Shown here one piece after another: positions 8,828 to 17,711 of a stretch of DNA of 64,000 bases. Each line of letters starts with the position of its first letter. The first letter of the stretch is position 1. The stretch comes from Chitinophagales bacterium (GTDB lineage Bacteria; Bacteroidota; Bacteroidia; Chitinophagales; UBA10324). A program made the position numbers and the translations under genes. The notes under the pieces are model-generated. The model was not told where the DNA came from, ran no database searches, and saw nothing but the letters and a program-made list of their open reading frames with translations. The stretch is from the NCBI GenBank assembly GCA_013816805.1, contig JACDDS010000001.1, positions 209,001 through 273,000 of the forward strand, written 5' to 3'.

Positions 8828-10210
8828 ATGATTCATAAAGACGTATCTATTATTGGTGCAGGTCTGGTTGGTTCTCTGCTTTCCATTTATCTGGCCCGCC
8901 GCGGATATGCTGTTTCTGTCTTTGAGAGACGTCCCGACATGCGGAAAGAAAAAATAGCTGCCGGCCGTTCTATAAACCTCGCTTTAAGCGACCGAGGCTG
9001 GCGTGGGTTAGATAATGTTGGTCTTAAAGATGAAGTAACAAAAATTGCCATTCCAATGTATGGAAGGATGGTACACGGAACAGATGGTAAACAAAATCTT
9101 CAGCCATATGGAAAAACAGATCAGGCAATATATTCCGTTTCCAGAAGTGCCTTAAACAAACTGTTACTGAATGTTGCCGAACAACAGCCAAATATCCGGA
9201 TTAATTTCAATAATAGAGCTGACAGGATAGATCTGGACAGGCGGGAAATTATATTTAATGTGCAAACCTTTTTCATTGAAAATAATACCAATTTTTCCGC
9301 CAGTACCTCTTCTCAAAAAGTACAATCATTTGACCTGCTTTTCGGTGCAGATGGTGCTTATTCTGCTCTACGCCATAGCATGCAATTTACCGATCGCTTT
9401 AATTATTCTCAATCATATATTGAACATGGATATAAAGAATTAACTATTCCAGCCGGAATTAATGAGCATCATCTTCTTTACAAAAATGCTTTGCATATAT
9501 GGCCCAGAAAAAACTTTATGCTGATTGCATTGCCGAATCTTGACGGAAGCTTTACCTGCACACTGTTTTTTCAGTTTGACGGATCACTCTCATTTTCAAC
9601 ATTAAAAACGGAAGCTGACATTCAGCATTTCTTTGAAGAATATTTTCCGGATTGTATTCCATTAATGCCTGCTTATAAAGAGGATTTTCTAAATAATCCG
9701 GTAGCATCTCTTGTTACTGTAAAATGCTTTCCATGGACCTCGGAAGATAAAGCCAGCCTTATTGGAGATGCCGCGCATGCTATGGTGCCCTTTTTCGGTC
9801 AGGGTATGAATTGTGGATTTGAAGACTGCACTGTGCTGGATGATTTAATCTCCAGGCATGGAGAAAACTGGCAGTTGATCCTATCTGAATTTGAGAGCTT
9901 ACGGAAACCAAATGCAGATGCGATTGCAGAATTGGCATTGAATAATTTTATTGAGATGCGCGACCTGGTTGCCGATCCGCATTTTCTTAAAAAGAAAAAA
10001 ATTGAAAAGCTTCTAACGGAAAAATATCCACAGGAATTCATCTCACCCTATTCTATGGTTTCCTTCAGCCACATCCCGTATGCTGAGGCTTTGCGCAAAG
10101 GAAAAGCTATCAAAGAGCTTTTAGAGAAACTGGCAAATGAAGAACATATAGAAACGGCAATTGAAAGACCGGAGATTTCAGAATGGATGAAATCGTTCGC
10201 AAATAGTTAA
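8828..10210 (+). CDS. kmo: Kynurenine 3-monooxygenase
   Basis: A FAD-dependent aromatic hydroxylase that converts kynurenine to 3-hydroxykynurenine using NADPH and oxygen. The Rossmann fingerprint is VSIIGAGLVGSLLSIYLARR at the N-terminus. GRSINLALSDRGW is a KMO signature block, and LIGDAAHAMVPFFGQGMNCG is the second FAD-binding DG motif, with the expanded form found in KMO. ATG at 8828 is preferred over the TTG at 8819, because it puts the Rossmann strand close to the N-terminus. The protein is then 460 residues, the usual family length. The C-terminus has no evident membrane anchor, unlike the mitochondrial enzyme. The stop overlaps that of scpB by 4 nt on the opposite strand. Confidence 0.95.
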   Translation: MIHKDVSIIGAGLVGSLLSIYLARRGYAVSVFERRPDMRKEKIAAGRSINLALSDRGWRGLDNVGLKDEVTKIAIPMYGRMVHGTDGKQNLQPYGKTDQAIYSVSRSALNKLLLNVAEQQPNIRINFNNRADRIDLDRREIIFNVQTFFIENNTNFSASTSSQKVQSFDLLFGADGAYSALRHSMQFTDRFNYSQSYIEHGYKELTIPAGINEHHLLYKNALHIWPRKNFMLIALPNLDGSFTCTLFFQFDGSLSFSTLKTEADIQHFFEEYFPDCIPLMPAYKEDFLNNPVASLVTVKCFPWTSEDKASLIGDAAHAMVPFFGQGMNCGFEDCTVLDDLISRHGENWQLILSEFESLRKPNADAIAELALNNFIEMRDLVADPHFLKKKKIEKLLTEKYPQEFISPYSMVSFSHIPYAEALRKGKAIKELLEKLANEEHIETAIERPEISEWMKSFANS

Positions 10211-10773
10211 TTCTCGGAAGGGTTTCCAATCACATTATCCGTTGATTGCTGGATGTCTTTTAATTTTGGAAGATCATTTACTGAATTAATACCGAAGTAA
10301 TTCATAAAAAAAGTACTTGTGCCATACAAAATCGGCTTGCCTAATTCTTCACTTCTCCCAAGGATGGTGATCAACTCTTTTTCCAATAATTTATGAATGG
10401 TATAATCGCAATTCACGCCTCTTATTTTTTCAATTTCTGTTTTGGCAATTGGCTGACGGTAAGCAATAATGGAAAGTGTTTCCAGCGCATTGGTGGAAAG
10501 TCTTTTATTGAGTTTATGCTTTAAAAATTCACTTACTGTTGGCTGAAAAGCCGGCTTGGTTAGAAACTGATAGCCACCTGCCAGCGGCACTATTTCAAAG
10601 GCAAATTCGCCTTCATGGTATTTTTGAATCAGGATTTCCACGTGTGATTCAATTTCTTCTTTACTCAACGATAATCCAACCATCCGAACCAGGCTTTCCT
10701 GCATGTCTTTAAGAGACACTGGTTGCTCAGCAACAAAAATCAATGCTTCAATATGTGATTGTAAACCCTCCAT
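10207..10773 (-). CDS. scpB: Segregation and condensation protein B
   Basis: A 188-residue ScpB, the tandem winged-helix subunit that joins ScpA and SMC in chromosome condensation. The N-terminus (HIEALIFVAEQPVSLKDM) and the second winged helix, with LSTNALETLSIIAYRQPI and RGVNCDYTIHKLLEKELI, match the family, as does ILYGTSTFFMNYFGI. The 12-residue end after LPKLKDIQ is variable. scpA is not adjacent, which is common in Bacteroidota. It is convergent with kmo, overlapping it by 4 nt. Confidence 0.94.
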   Translation of the reverse strand: MEGLQSHIEALIFVAEQPVSLKDMQESLVRMVGLSLSKEEIESHVEILIQKYHEGEFAFEIVPLAGGYQFLTKPAFQPTVSEFLKHKLNKRLSTNALETLSIIAYRQPIAKTEIEKIRGVNCDYTIHKLLEKELITILGRSEELGKPILYGTSTFFMNYFGINSVNDLPKLKDIQQSTDNVIGNPSEN

Positions 10774-10833
10774 AAATATTTATAAATTATTAGAATGCCC
10801 CAATTCTTATAGCAGTGGTTGCGGGATATGGCT

Positions 10834-11616
10834 CTATTTTTTCTTCTTTACAATACGAGGTTTATGAACAGTTGTATCTGAGGTGGCCGGTACGTTATTT
10901 TGTTGCGTAAAGGTTGTTCCTTTATTGCTAAGAAGTGCAGGGTTTCTTTTAAATTCTTCCCTGTTTTTTCTAAGATTGTTTGCCAGGTGGCTGGTGCTGG
11001 TATCTTTTGGTAATAGCTGACTTGCTTCATCTAATTTAACAGTTGCCGAATCTACATTCCCGTTTCTCATATCATTTATAGCACTTTGCTTTAATGATTC
11101 AGCCTTATTTATCCTTCTCACAGGTTCCGTATTTTCAACATTCGCAACAGCTTTGTTTATGGAAGGGTCATTAAATTGTTTTGCTGTATTTATTTGTTTT
11201 TGAACCGAGCGCATAGCTGCAGGATCACCTGTGGATGCTTTTTCAGCGAGCTCAGTAGCCTGCTCTTTAAAATTAACTGCAAATGTTTGAGTAAGCAATG
11301 ACCGCACACTATCTTTAAAACGCCTATCGTCGAAAACCTTTTGAACAAATCCCAGTTTAAGATCTAATTTCTCTTTATTAAAATTACTGTCGCCCATTAC
11401 TTCTTTCATCAGATTATCAGCAACTCCTATCTTTTGAAATTCCAATTGATGCTCATTGAATTGATTCGTAAAATAAAACCCTATAATACCCAAAGCTATA
11501 GGCAATGCTGCCTGAAAAATGAAATGCAGCCAATCCGGAGTTTTCTTAGCCTGATTTTTTTGAGCAAGCAACTGGTCCAGCTTTCGGTTAAGCTCATCTA
11601 ATTTGTTCTCATCCAT
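10834..11616 (-). CDS. Hypothetical single-pass membrane protein with coiled coil
   Basis: I do not recognise this 260-residue protein. Residues 1-22 form a short charged helix (ENKLDELNRKLDQLLAQK) of coiled-coil type. One membrane segment follows at about 30-48 (FIFQAALPIALGIIGFYF). The rest is hydrophilic and helical with many Lys, Asn and Gln residues, and the tail is basic (KPRIVKKKK). The region at about 130-215 (AEKASTGDPAAM..., AESLKQSAINDMRNGN) loosely resembles TPR or SlyX-like helical repeats. It stands alone between scpB and a divergent outer-membrane gene. No enzymatic motif is visible. Confidence 0.7.
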   Translation of the reverse strand: MDENKLDELNRKLDQLLAQKNQAKKTPDWLHFIFQAALPIALGIIGFYFTNQFNEHQLEFQKIGVADNLMKEVMGDSNFNKEKLDLKLGFVQKVFDDRRFKDSVRSLLTQTFAVNFKEQATELAEKASTGDPAAMRSVQKQINTAKQFNDPSINKAVANVENTEPVRRINKAESLKQSAINDMRNGNVDSATVKLDEASQLLPKDTSTSHLANNLRKNREEFKRNPALLSNKGTTFTQQNNVPATSDTTVHKPRIVKKKK

Positions 11617-11794
11617 CGATCTTGATTTTCGGCAAATTTACATGATCAGAACTACTCTGAAGTATATTAGCCTAATCCGGTAACGATATTCATCTTAACG
11701 CTTCATTAACAATTATTTAGTTCGCGTTAACAATGTTAGACTCCGCATATTATTTAAAATCCTGATTTTTGTATTCTTAAATCAAAAAAATTAT

Positions 11795-12907
11795 ATGGCT
11801 GTTTTTACCCGCCCATTTCTAAAATGTATTTTATCATTTTTGCTGTTTCTTGTTATCATGGATGTTCAGCCATTAATCGCAGGCGGACCGTGGGTATTAG
11901 GTAAAGGTCAATCTACACTGAGCCTTGGTTTTAGCCGTAAGGTTGGGAAGGAGAGATGGAGCGCTACTATAAAGGGTGTCACAGAAACTCCAACAGATTT
12001 TTCAGACGATGTTGTAAAATATTCTCTTATTACACCTGCTGATTCAACAACTGTTGATGGCAAATTTCACGATTTTCGTTACTATTATTTTCAGGCTGCT
12101 ATAGGCATATGTAAAAATTTGGAATTGGACGCTACTATTAACTACCTCGTGGGCCGCGAAGCAAGCAGAACAAATCCGTATACAGGAAAGCTTTATCAGT
12201 TTGATGGTCAAACCGGACCTAATTCACATTTTGCCATTTGGGAAATAAACAGGGGTTTTACCGATTCCTGGCTTGGTTTAAAGTACCAGTTTCTTCATGG
12301 TAGCTGGCCGATGGCATTGGAAGTTAATTCCAGGTTTCCTGACCTGTATAATCAACCCGGCGTAGCATACTCAAGATACAACTATCAATATACGTCGGCA
12401 ACAGATCCTGTGACAGGAAAGGTTGTCAGAGACACGATTATTGAGCCAAGCAGCGAGTGGCGCGGACTATTAAAGCGGGATTTTGCCGGTATTATACACA
12501 TTGGCCATTCCTTTTTACAGGACGGTTCATTGTATACTCAAGCCTATGCCGGATACAATATTCGCCAGGGTGCTTACGCAGATCAGATCATGTTTAATAT
12601 AAATGCAGGTTATAATTGGAAAGTTCGACAGAATATTAATATTATTCCAAATCTGCTGTGTGATTATATCGGTGGAATAGGTAATGGTGGTCAGCCGGAT
12701 ATTACAGACCGGTTCAACAACGTATACAAAAATTTTAATTTTAATAATTCAAAGACGTTTCGTGGTTATGCGAGTGTAGATGCAATTTTTAATAACCGCT
12801 TAGATGCAAAGGTGGGTGCAGGAAAATGGCTGTGGGGAAAAGGTGCCGTAGATTATACGGAAATGTTTGTGCAGGTAACCTATTTAATTGACCGAAAGTG
12901 TAAGTAA
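11795..12907 (+). CDS. Predicted outer-membrane beta-barrel protein, function unknown
   Basis: A 370-residue protein with a Sec signal peptide (hydrophobic stretch at about residues 10-28, cleavage near IAGG). The mature part is rich in alternating aromatic and polar strands, for example LDATINYLVG, SLYTQAYAGYNIRQG and MFNINAGYNWKV, with Gly and Tyr spacing typical of a transmembrane barrel. It ends in MFVQVTYLI followed by a short basic tail, not the terminal Phe seen in many outer-membrane proteins. It resembles the general fold of outer-membrane transporters related to phenol-degradation MetA-like barrels, but I cannot assign a family. It stands alone, divergent from the coiled-coil gene. 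Confidence 0.65.
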   Translation: MAVFTRPFLKCILSFLLFLVIMDVQPLIAGGPWVLGKGQSTLSLGFSRKVGKERWSATIKGVTETPTDFSDDVVKYSLITPADSTTVDGKFHDFRYYYFQAAIGICKNLELDATINYLVGREASRTNPYTGKLYQFDGQTGPNSHFAIWEINRGFTDSWLGLKYQFLHGSWPMALEVNSRFPDLYNQPGVAYSRYNYQYTSATDPVTGKVVRDTIIEPSSEWRGLLKRDFAGIIHIGHSFLQDGSLYTQAYAGYNIRQGAYADQIMFNINAGYNWKVRQNINIIPNLLCDYIGGIGNGGQPDITDRFNNVYKNFNFNNSKTFRGYASVDAIFNNRLDAKVGAGKWLWGKGAVDYTEMFVQVTYLIDRKCK

Positions 12908-12996
12908 AATTTTCCTTAGACTACCCCGTAACATTTAAGTAAGTATTCCACAAATATTCTATTAGCCAGACCACTGATTGCTGATATCCTTTACGG

Positions 12997-14751
12997 CTAT
13001 CTAACAACCATCACCGTTCCCTTTTTTTCTATCTTTTGATTGTCACTGGTTGAAACAGAAATGAAGTAGGCATACGTTCCCTGTTGTACAACTATACCAT
13101 TATATTTTCCATCCCAGCCTGCTTCAGGATCCGTAGAGGAAAATATTTTTAATCCCCAACGGTTAAAGACAGTAAGCTGATAGAAGGTAATATTTCGAAC
13201 ATTCAATATAGGCTTGAATAGCTGGTTATTTCCGAAGGGAGCAAATGCATTAGGAGCATAAATTTGAGAAGGTGGCTTTAGGCATAAAATATTGGAGTGA
13301 CTTGCTACCTGGTCTATAGTTCCATTAGGGAAAATTGCGGAATGGAGTGCTTCAACGTAATAACATACTGTATCCCCTAATGTTGAATTCGATTCCTGAT
13401 ATGTGAAGGCAGAGTTGCTTAGTGAAGCCACCAGGGAAAAGCCATTTCCTTCATCCCGATAAATATTAAAGCCTGTAACCGTACTAAAATCAATAACAGA
13501 CGAATCCCAATTCAGGTAGTTTGTAAAGTCACCAAAAGAATAACCACTTAATAAAATGCTTTTCCCCGAGGAAGAAGTATAGAGCATATTGCAGCTATCT
13601 ACTGTTATAAGACGGTAGTAAAAGCTCTGATAATCTGGATAGGCTGAATTATCAGAATAAATATTTATTCCTGACAGATCCGGAGAAGGTGGTATAGTGG
13701 CAATAGGTTTATATGAAATTCCATCAATGCTTCGGTCAATTTCAATATTCAGAATATCAGCTAAAGGATCCAATGAATAATATACATCTACCTGACCTGG
13801 CTGTGCTACGGTTACGTTCCGGATATAGAAATCGTTTGGCAATTGTACCACATTAGGAGTAGTGCAAATGGTATTGGACGCGGAAGTAAACGGCCCCGAG
13901 GCTTGTTCCGCAATAACTGTCAAACAGATCAGATCTCCATCGTTAAAATTCCGTATAGTATCCGTATTAGCTGTTGGAGGTAAAGAATCTACCAGAACAG
14001 GTGCAGTGTTATTTATACCCATATATACCTTGTAATTTTGAACACCATTAGGCCAATTGTCATAAGAGTTCCAGGCAATCGAGATGTAGTGCTCACATCG
14101 TTCAGTGTTTTCAGTTAGAAATATAGTACGGTGAAAGGATGTATTAATCGGCCCCGTGCTGAAACAGCTATCGATTGCAGCTATGTCATAATAAAGTGAA
14201 CCGCTTCCCGGATCGTTTATAAGATCAGTGTATGTAGTATTGGCACTGCCATAGATAGTATCAATTGGTTGGGAAAAAGTGTCAGCTAAGTCAAATAAAT
14301 AAATGATATAGCCATATGTTTCAGGAGAAATACTGGGCTTCCAGTTAAGCTCAACTTTTCCGTTAATAACGGTAACATAATTAATTTCCGGGGGCACCGG
14401 ATCAAGATTGTCAATGGTATCAGAGTTCAGTGTGGGCAAGCCACATGTATAACTACTGTTCATGAAGTAGTAGTAAACTGTACGGTTTCCGTTACCAACA
14501 GGGTCAGTATAAAAGGTAACAAGAGAATCATATTCTGTATGAATTAATGTAAAGGTTGGATCAATGGAAGTGCTGCGGAATATATTGTAGGAAAGAAACC
14601 GGCCACAGGAATTGGTAGTATTTGTCCAATCGAGTCTAACGTCTTGATTATTTAATGTTCTTACACAATTCAGAGACGGAGGATTAATAAACTGAGATCT
14701 TGCATTGTAAAAAATAATCAGCATCAAACTTATTAACAAATTCCTTTTCAT
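12997..14751 (-). CDS. Secreted fibronectin III-like protein with T9SS type B sorting domain
   Basis: A 584-residue exported protein. A signal peptide (residues 1-19) is followed by several beta-sandwich repeats resembling fibronectin type III (for example NCVRTLNNQDVRLDWTNT and YVTVINGKVELNWKPSIS). The C-terminus is a 'gliding-motility-associated' CHU_C / T9SS type B domain: YAPNAFAPFGNNQLFKP, then FNRWGLKIFSS, GWDGKYNG and QGTYAYFISV. Such proteins are carried over the outer membrane by the type IX system and stay on the surface or are released. No enzyme domain is visible, so adhesion or a structural role is inferred. The stop of the following M16 gene (14763) lies 11 nt upstream of this start, so they may share a transcript. 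Confidence 0.88.
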   Translation of the reverse strand: MKRNLLISLMLIIFYNARSQFINPPSLNCVRTLNNQDVRLDWTNTTNSCGRFLSYNIFRSTSIDPTFTLIHTEYDSLVTFYTDPVGNGNRTVYYYFMNSSYTCGLPTLNSDTIDNLDPVPPEINYVTVINGKVELNWKPSISPETYGYIIYLFDLADTFSQPIDTIYGSANTTYTDLINDPGSGSLYYDIAAIDSCFSTGPINTSFHRTIFLTENTERCEHYISIAWNSYDNWPNGVQNYKVYMGINNTAPVLVDSLPPTANTDTIRNFNDGDLICLTVIAEQASGPFTSASNTICTTPNVVQLPNDFYIRNVTVAQPGQVDVYYSLDPLADILNIEIDRSIDGISYKPIATIPPSPDLSGINIYSDNSAYPDYQSFYYRLITVDSCNMLYTSSSGKSILLSGYSFGDFTNYLNWDSSVIDFSTVTGFNIYRDEGNGFSLVASLSNSAFTYQESNSTLGDTVCYYVEALHSAIFPNGTIDQVASHSNILCLKPPSQIYAPNAFAPFGNNQLFKPILNVRNITFYQLTVFNRWGLKIFSSTDPEAGWDGKYNGIVVQQGTYAYFISVSTSDNQKIEKKGTVMVVR

Positions 14752-14762
14752 AAGCCGGCGTA

Positions 14763-16052
14763 TTAGTTGCGGGGATTATTTCCAACTACAATTTCCAGCA
14801 TTGAACCCGGATCAAAATATTGAACCGCCAGTTGAAGCAATTCTTCTGAAGTAACACTTTTAATTTTTTCAATCATATTATAGAAAAATGATTCTTTTAA
14901 TTCATACACTTTTAATCCCCGGACTATATCTGAAACATTAAATGGTCCATCAGCATCAGCCAGGAAAACACCCAGCATATAATTTTTTACCAGCCGGAGC
15001 TCTTCCCCGGGTATCATCTCCGTTCTCAAACGATTCACCTCCTTATAAATTTCGTCTACAGCCTGCCAAACCACTTCATCACCTACTTCTGTGGTTATAT
15101 ATAGATGAGCATCGTGTAAATAGGATGAAACACCAGAGTGAACGCCATAACAAAAACCATGGTCTTCTCTCAGATTTTGCATCAGCCTGCTCCCAAAATA
15201 TCCGCCCAGAACTGTATTCAAAACCCTCAGGGAAACATAATCAGGATGCAGCTTATTTACCATTTTTTTCCCTATTCGAATGCCGGACTGTACAGCATCT
15301 TTTTTTTGCTGGAAAACATTTGATGCCGGCACTTCAGTAAAGTTCTGATTATTAGGTGAAAAGTACTTAGCATAAAGACCTCCAAAATAATTATCAATTT
15401 TAGCGATTATGCTTTCATTCACATTTCCGGATGCGAAAACCATCTTTAACCCGGAGCAATAACGTGACTGATGAAAATCTTTTAATAGCTTAAAATTGAT
15501 TTCAGAATAGTCCTTAGCTTCTGTTGTATATCCATTGGGATGGTTCCTGCCATACAGTTGTTCGTTAAAAATCTTTTGAGCAAGGAAATCCACTTTCTCC
15601 ATATTTATTAAAAGCCGCTGGCTGCTATTCTGGATATAAGTGACTAATTCCCTTTCAGGAAATATGGGTTGATAAATTATTTCCTGAAGAACGGGTAATA
15701 CATGATCAAGATGCTTCGTAAGGGTATACATGGTAACAGAAGCATAATCCACTGAAGCATCAGTATGAATAGAAGCCCCGTAAAAGTCAATTGTTTCCGC
15801 TATTTGCTGAGCTGTTTTGTTAACAGTGCCTTCTGTCAGCATTTTACTGGTAGTGGAAGCTACAGCACGTAGCGGTTCAGTCCACCTTCCGGCATCAAAA
15901 AGCAATTCAATTTTTAAAACTTCCTGTTCTCCTCCGGCAACCATATATAAAGGCACTCCATTCTTTAAAAAATATTCACCTATTAAGGGTAGGTTAATAG
16001 ATTCGATGTCACGTATTAAAGGAGCAGTCGATCGGTCTATAGTAGTAGTCAT
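14763..16052 (-). CDS. M16 (pitrilysin-family) protein lacking the zinc motif
   Basis: A 429-residue M16B-type protein with the two-half clamshell layout, including YLHDAHLYITTEVGDEVV and the NLREDHGFCYGVHSGVSSY segment (R/Y substrate-binding region). At residues 66-70, where active members have HxxEH, it reads STTSK, so it cannot bind catalytic zinc there. Bacteroidota usually encode such an inactive subunit next to an active one. The active partner here is at 17712-18950 on the same strand, separated by a relic gene and an inverted esterase gene. The likely role is the non-catalytic half of a periplasmic or cytoplasmic heterodimeric peptidase. No signal peptide is visible. Confidence 0.88.
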   Translation of the reverse strand: MTTTIDRSTAPLIRDIESINLPLIGEYFLKNGVPLYMVAGGEQEVLKIELLFDAGRWTEPLRAVASTTSKMLTEGTVNKTAQQIAETIDFYGASIHTDASVDYASVTMYTLTKHLDHVLPVLQEIIYQPIFPERELVTYIQNSSQRLLINMEKVDFLAQKIFNEQLYGRNHPNGYTTEAKDYSEINFKLLKDFHQSRYCSGLKMVFASGNVNESIIAKIDNYFGGLYAKYFSPNNQNFTEVPASNVFQQKKDAVQSGIRIGKKMVNKLHPDYVSLRVLNTVLGGYFGSRLMQNLREDHGFCYGVHSGVSSYLHDAHLYITTEVGDEVVWQAVDEIYKEVNRLRTEMIPGEELRLVKNYMLGVFLADADGPFNVSDIVRGLKVYELKESFFYNMIEKIKSVTSEELLQLAVQYFDPGSMLEIVVGNNPRN

Positions 16053-16115
16053 AGCCGCTAAAATACAATAAAGCGATGTCGGAAAAATGGAGTTTATTGA
16101 CCTGACCGGCTCATA

Positions 16116-16720
16116 TTACTGATGAACAATCAGCAATTCCTTTTTAAAAGACTGATTTTCAGCATATAATTTCACTTGGTAAATTCAACCCGTAAATTTA
16201 TGGTAGCTACAGTAAGTTTATAATTCCTTCCCAAAGGCAACCATTAGCCACTTCTTTACTATTCTTCTTAATTCGTCTATATTGGTTAATCTGCAATTCA
16301 TTGTGTATGGAAGCTCAAAACCAATCTCCACTTCATTATTGCCGGAATTGGGATAAGGATCAAAAAGTATAGAGGATACCGGCTCCATGTTATCTGTGGC
16401 AGTAACAGCTTCCGCCATAAAATGAAAAGTTCCTTTAGGAGCCACCAATGGTTTTGTTGACATGTGGTTATTATATGATTTTGCTTCCAGGTAATAATAG
16501 ATAGTGGATCCAACCCGGTTGGGGTAGAATAAAAGCAGTGAATAGCACCCAGCTGTGAAATAATAGGGGCAAAACCGTTATCACAGTCAATGCCTACAAT
16601 GTTGTAGCTGAGGATTTCAAAATAATTTTAACTGAGATCGGAATTATTAGATACAGATAACGTTATACCTCCATTTGTAATCCAGGGGACTTAACCAAGC
16701 ACTATTCACATCAATATAAT
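16116..16720 (-). pseudogene. Relic of a secreted protein with T9SS type A sorting domain
   Basis: The 744-nt gap between the M16 and esterase genes is not empty. The reverse strand keeps coding fragments in shifting frames. One frame (16218-16463) reads APKGTFHFMAEAVTATDN, then PYPNSGNNEVEIGFELPY, which matches the Y-P-N-P...V-x-I-x-F-x-L start of a type A sorting domain. A shifted frame then reads IYQVKLYAENQSFKKELLIV and ends HQ at the TAA complement 16116-16118, the classic last strand of that domain. Upstream pieces (YYYLEAKS, NIVGIDCDNGFAPIISQLG) continue the same direction with stops between. It looks like a T9SS cargo gene decayed by several indels. The upstream boundary near 16720 is approximate. 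Confidence 0.65.
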
Positions 16721-16796
16721 ATTTTATACTTAGTACGTATTTATTATACAGTTATAATCTCGGCAACTACCAAATAGAGTCTGAAAGAGCTTAAGT

Positions 16797-17711
16797 ATGT
16801 CAAAACTATGTTTAAAGTTATTGTTCATAGTACTTCTATCATTTATTTCAATGGATCTCATGGCACAACAGGATTTGAGAATAAAAGAGCTTCAGGACAA
16901 GGTTATTGCACCAGGGCAGACTATCAGGAATATGGAATATGCAAAGGTAAATGGACAATCCTTGCAGCTTGATCTGTATCTTCCTGCTAGTAAAGACTCT
17001 TTTCCCGTAATCGTATTTATACATGGTGGTGGATTCACTGCAGGCGATAAAAGCAGCGCAGCGGCATATGCTCCATTCTTTACTGCCAGGGGATTCGCGA
17101 TAGCATCCATCAATTATCGTCTTGCTCCGGCTGCTATTTTCCCGGATCAGATTTACGATGTAAAAGGTGCTATCCGTTTCCTTAGGGCACATGCCACTCA
17201 GTTTCATCTCGACCCTGACCGGCTTGCTGTTTTTGGTACATCTGCCGGAGGAGCGCTCGCGTCTTTAGCCGGGGTTTCCTGTGATGTTGCAAATTTGGAA
17301 GGGACGGTGGGAGGTAACAGCAAATATTCCAGTTGTGTACAGGCAACTGTAAATTGTTTTGGCTCTTTCAGCTACGAGAATATGATGAATACGGGTTTTG
17401 CCCCCTCCCGCGAAATTCATCTGGAGGAATTGTTTGGATGTAAGGATATATATTCAGAGGCGTGCAGGGAAAAAATTAAAATGATGGCGCCCGAAAGCTA
17501 TATCGATAAAGCAGATGGTCATTTTCTCATTCTTCATGGTGAAAAAGATACAAGTGTGCCTCTGCAAAACAGTATTGATTTTGATAAAAAATTAAAAGCC
17601 GGTGGAGTTTCCTCCATTTTAATTACTGATCCGCATTTTGGTCACGGAGAAGGAATTATTAAGGCTCATTTTTCTGAAATCATTGCCTTTTTAACGAAGG
17701 CATTACAGTGA
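16797..17711 (+). CDS. Secreted alpha/beta-hydrolase (esterase/lipase, HSL/BD-FAE-like)
   Basis: A 304-residue protein with a signal peptide (residues 1-23, LLSFISMDLMAQQ). HGGGFTAGDKSS is the oxyanion-hole HGGG motif. The nucleophile elbow is FGTSAGGA with Ser149; the acid is likely in HGEKDTSVP and the histidine in DPHFGHGEG. Between them, INYRLAPAAIFPDQIYD matches carboxylesterases of the hormone-sensitive lipase and acetyl-xylan or feruloyl-esterase-like type. Substrate unknown. Its stop abuts that of the convergent active M16 gene with no gap, and it lies opposite to the two M16 genes it separates, which suggests insertion into a former M16 operon. Confidence 0.88.
   Translation: MSKLCLKLLFIVLLSFISMDLMAQQDLRIKELQDKVIAPGQTIRNMEYAKVNGQSLQLDLYLPASKDSFPVIVFIHGGGFTAGDKSSAAAYAPFFTARGFAIASINYRLAPAAIFPDQIYDVKGAIRFLRAHATQFHLDPDRLAVFGTSAGGALASLAGVSCDVANLEGTVGGNSKYSSCVQATVNCFGSFSYENMMNTGFAPSREIHLEELFGCKDIYSEACREKIKMMAPESYIDKADGHFLILHGEKDTSVPLQNSIDFDKKLKAGGVSSILITDPHFGHGEGIIKAHFSEIIAFLTKALQ

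Noticed and set aside
14942-15340. A 132-codon plus-strand ORF
   Set aside because: It lies fully antisense to the zinc-less M16 gene, which has recognisable family blocks throughout.
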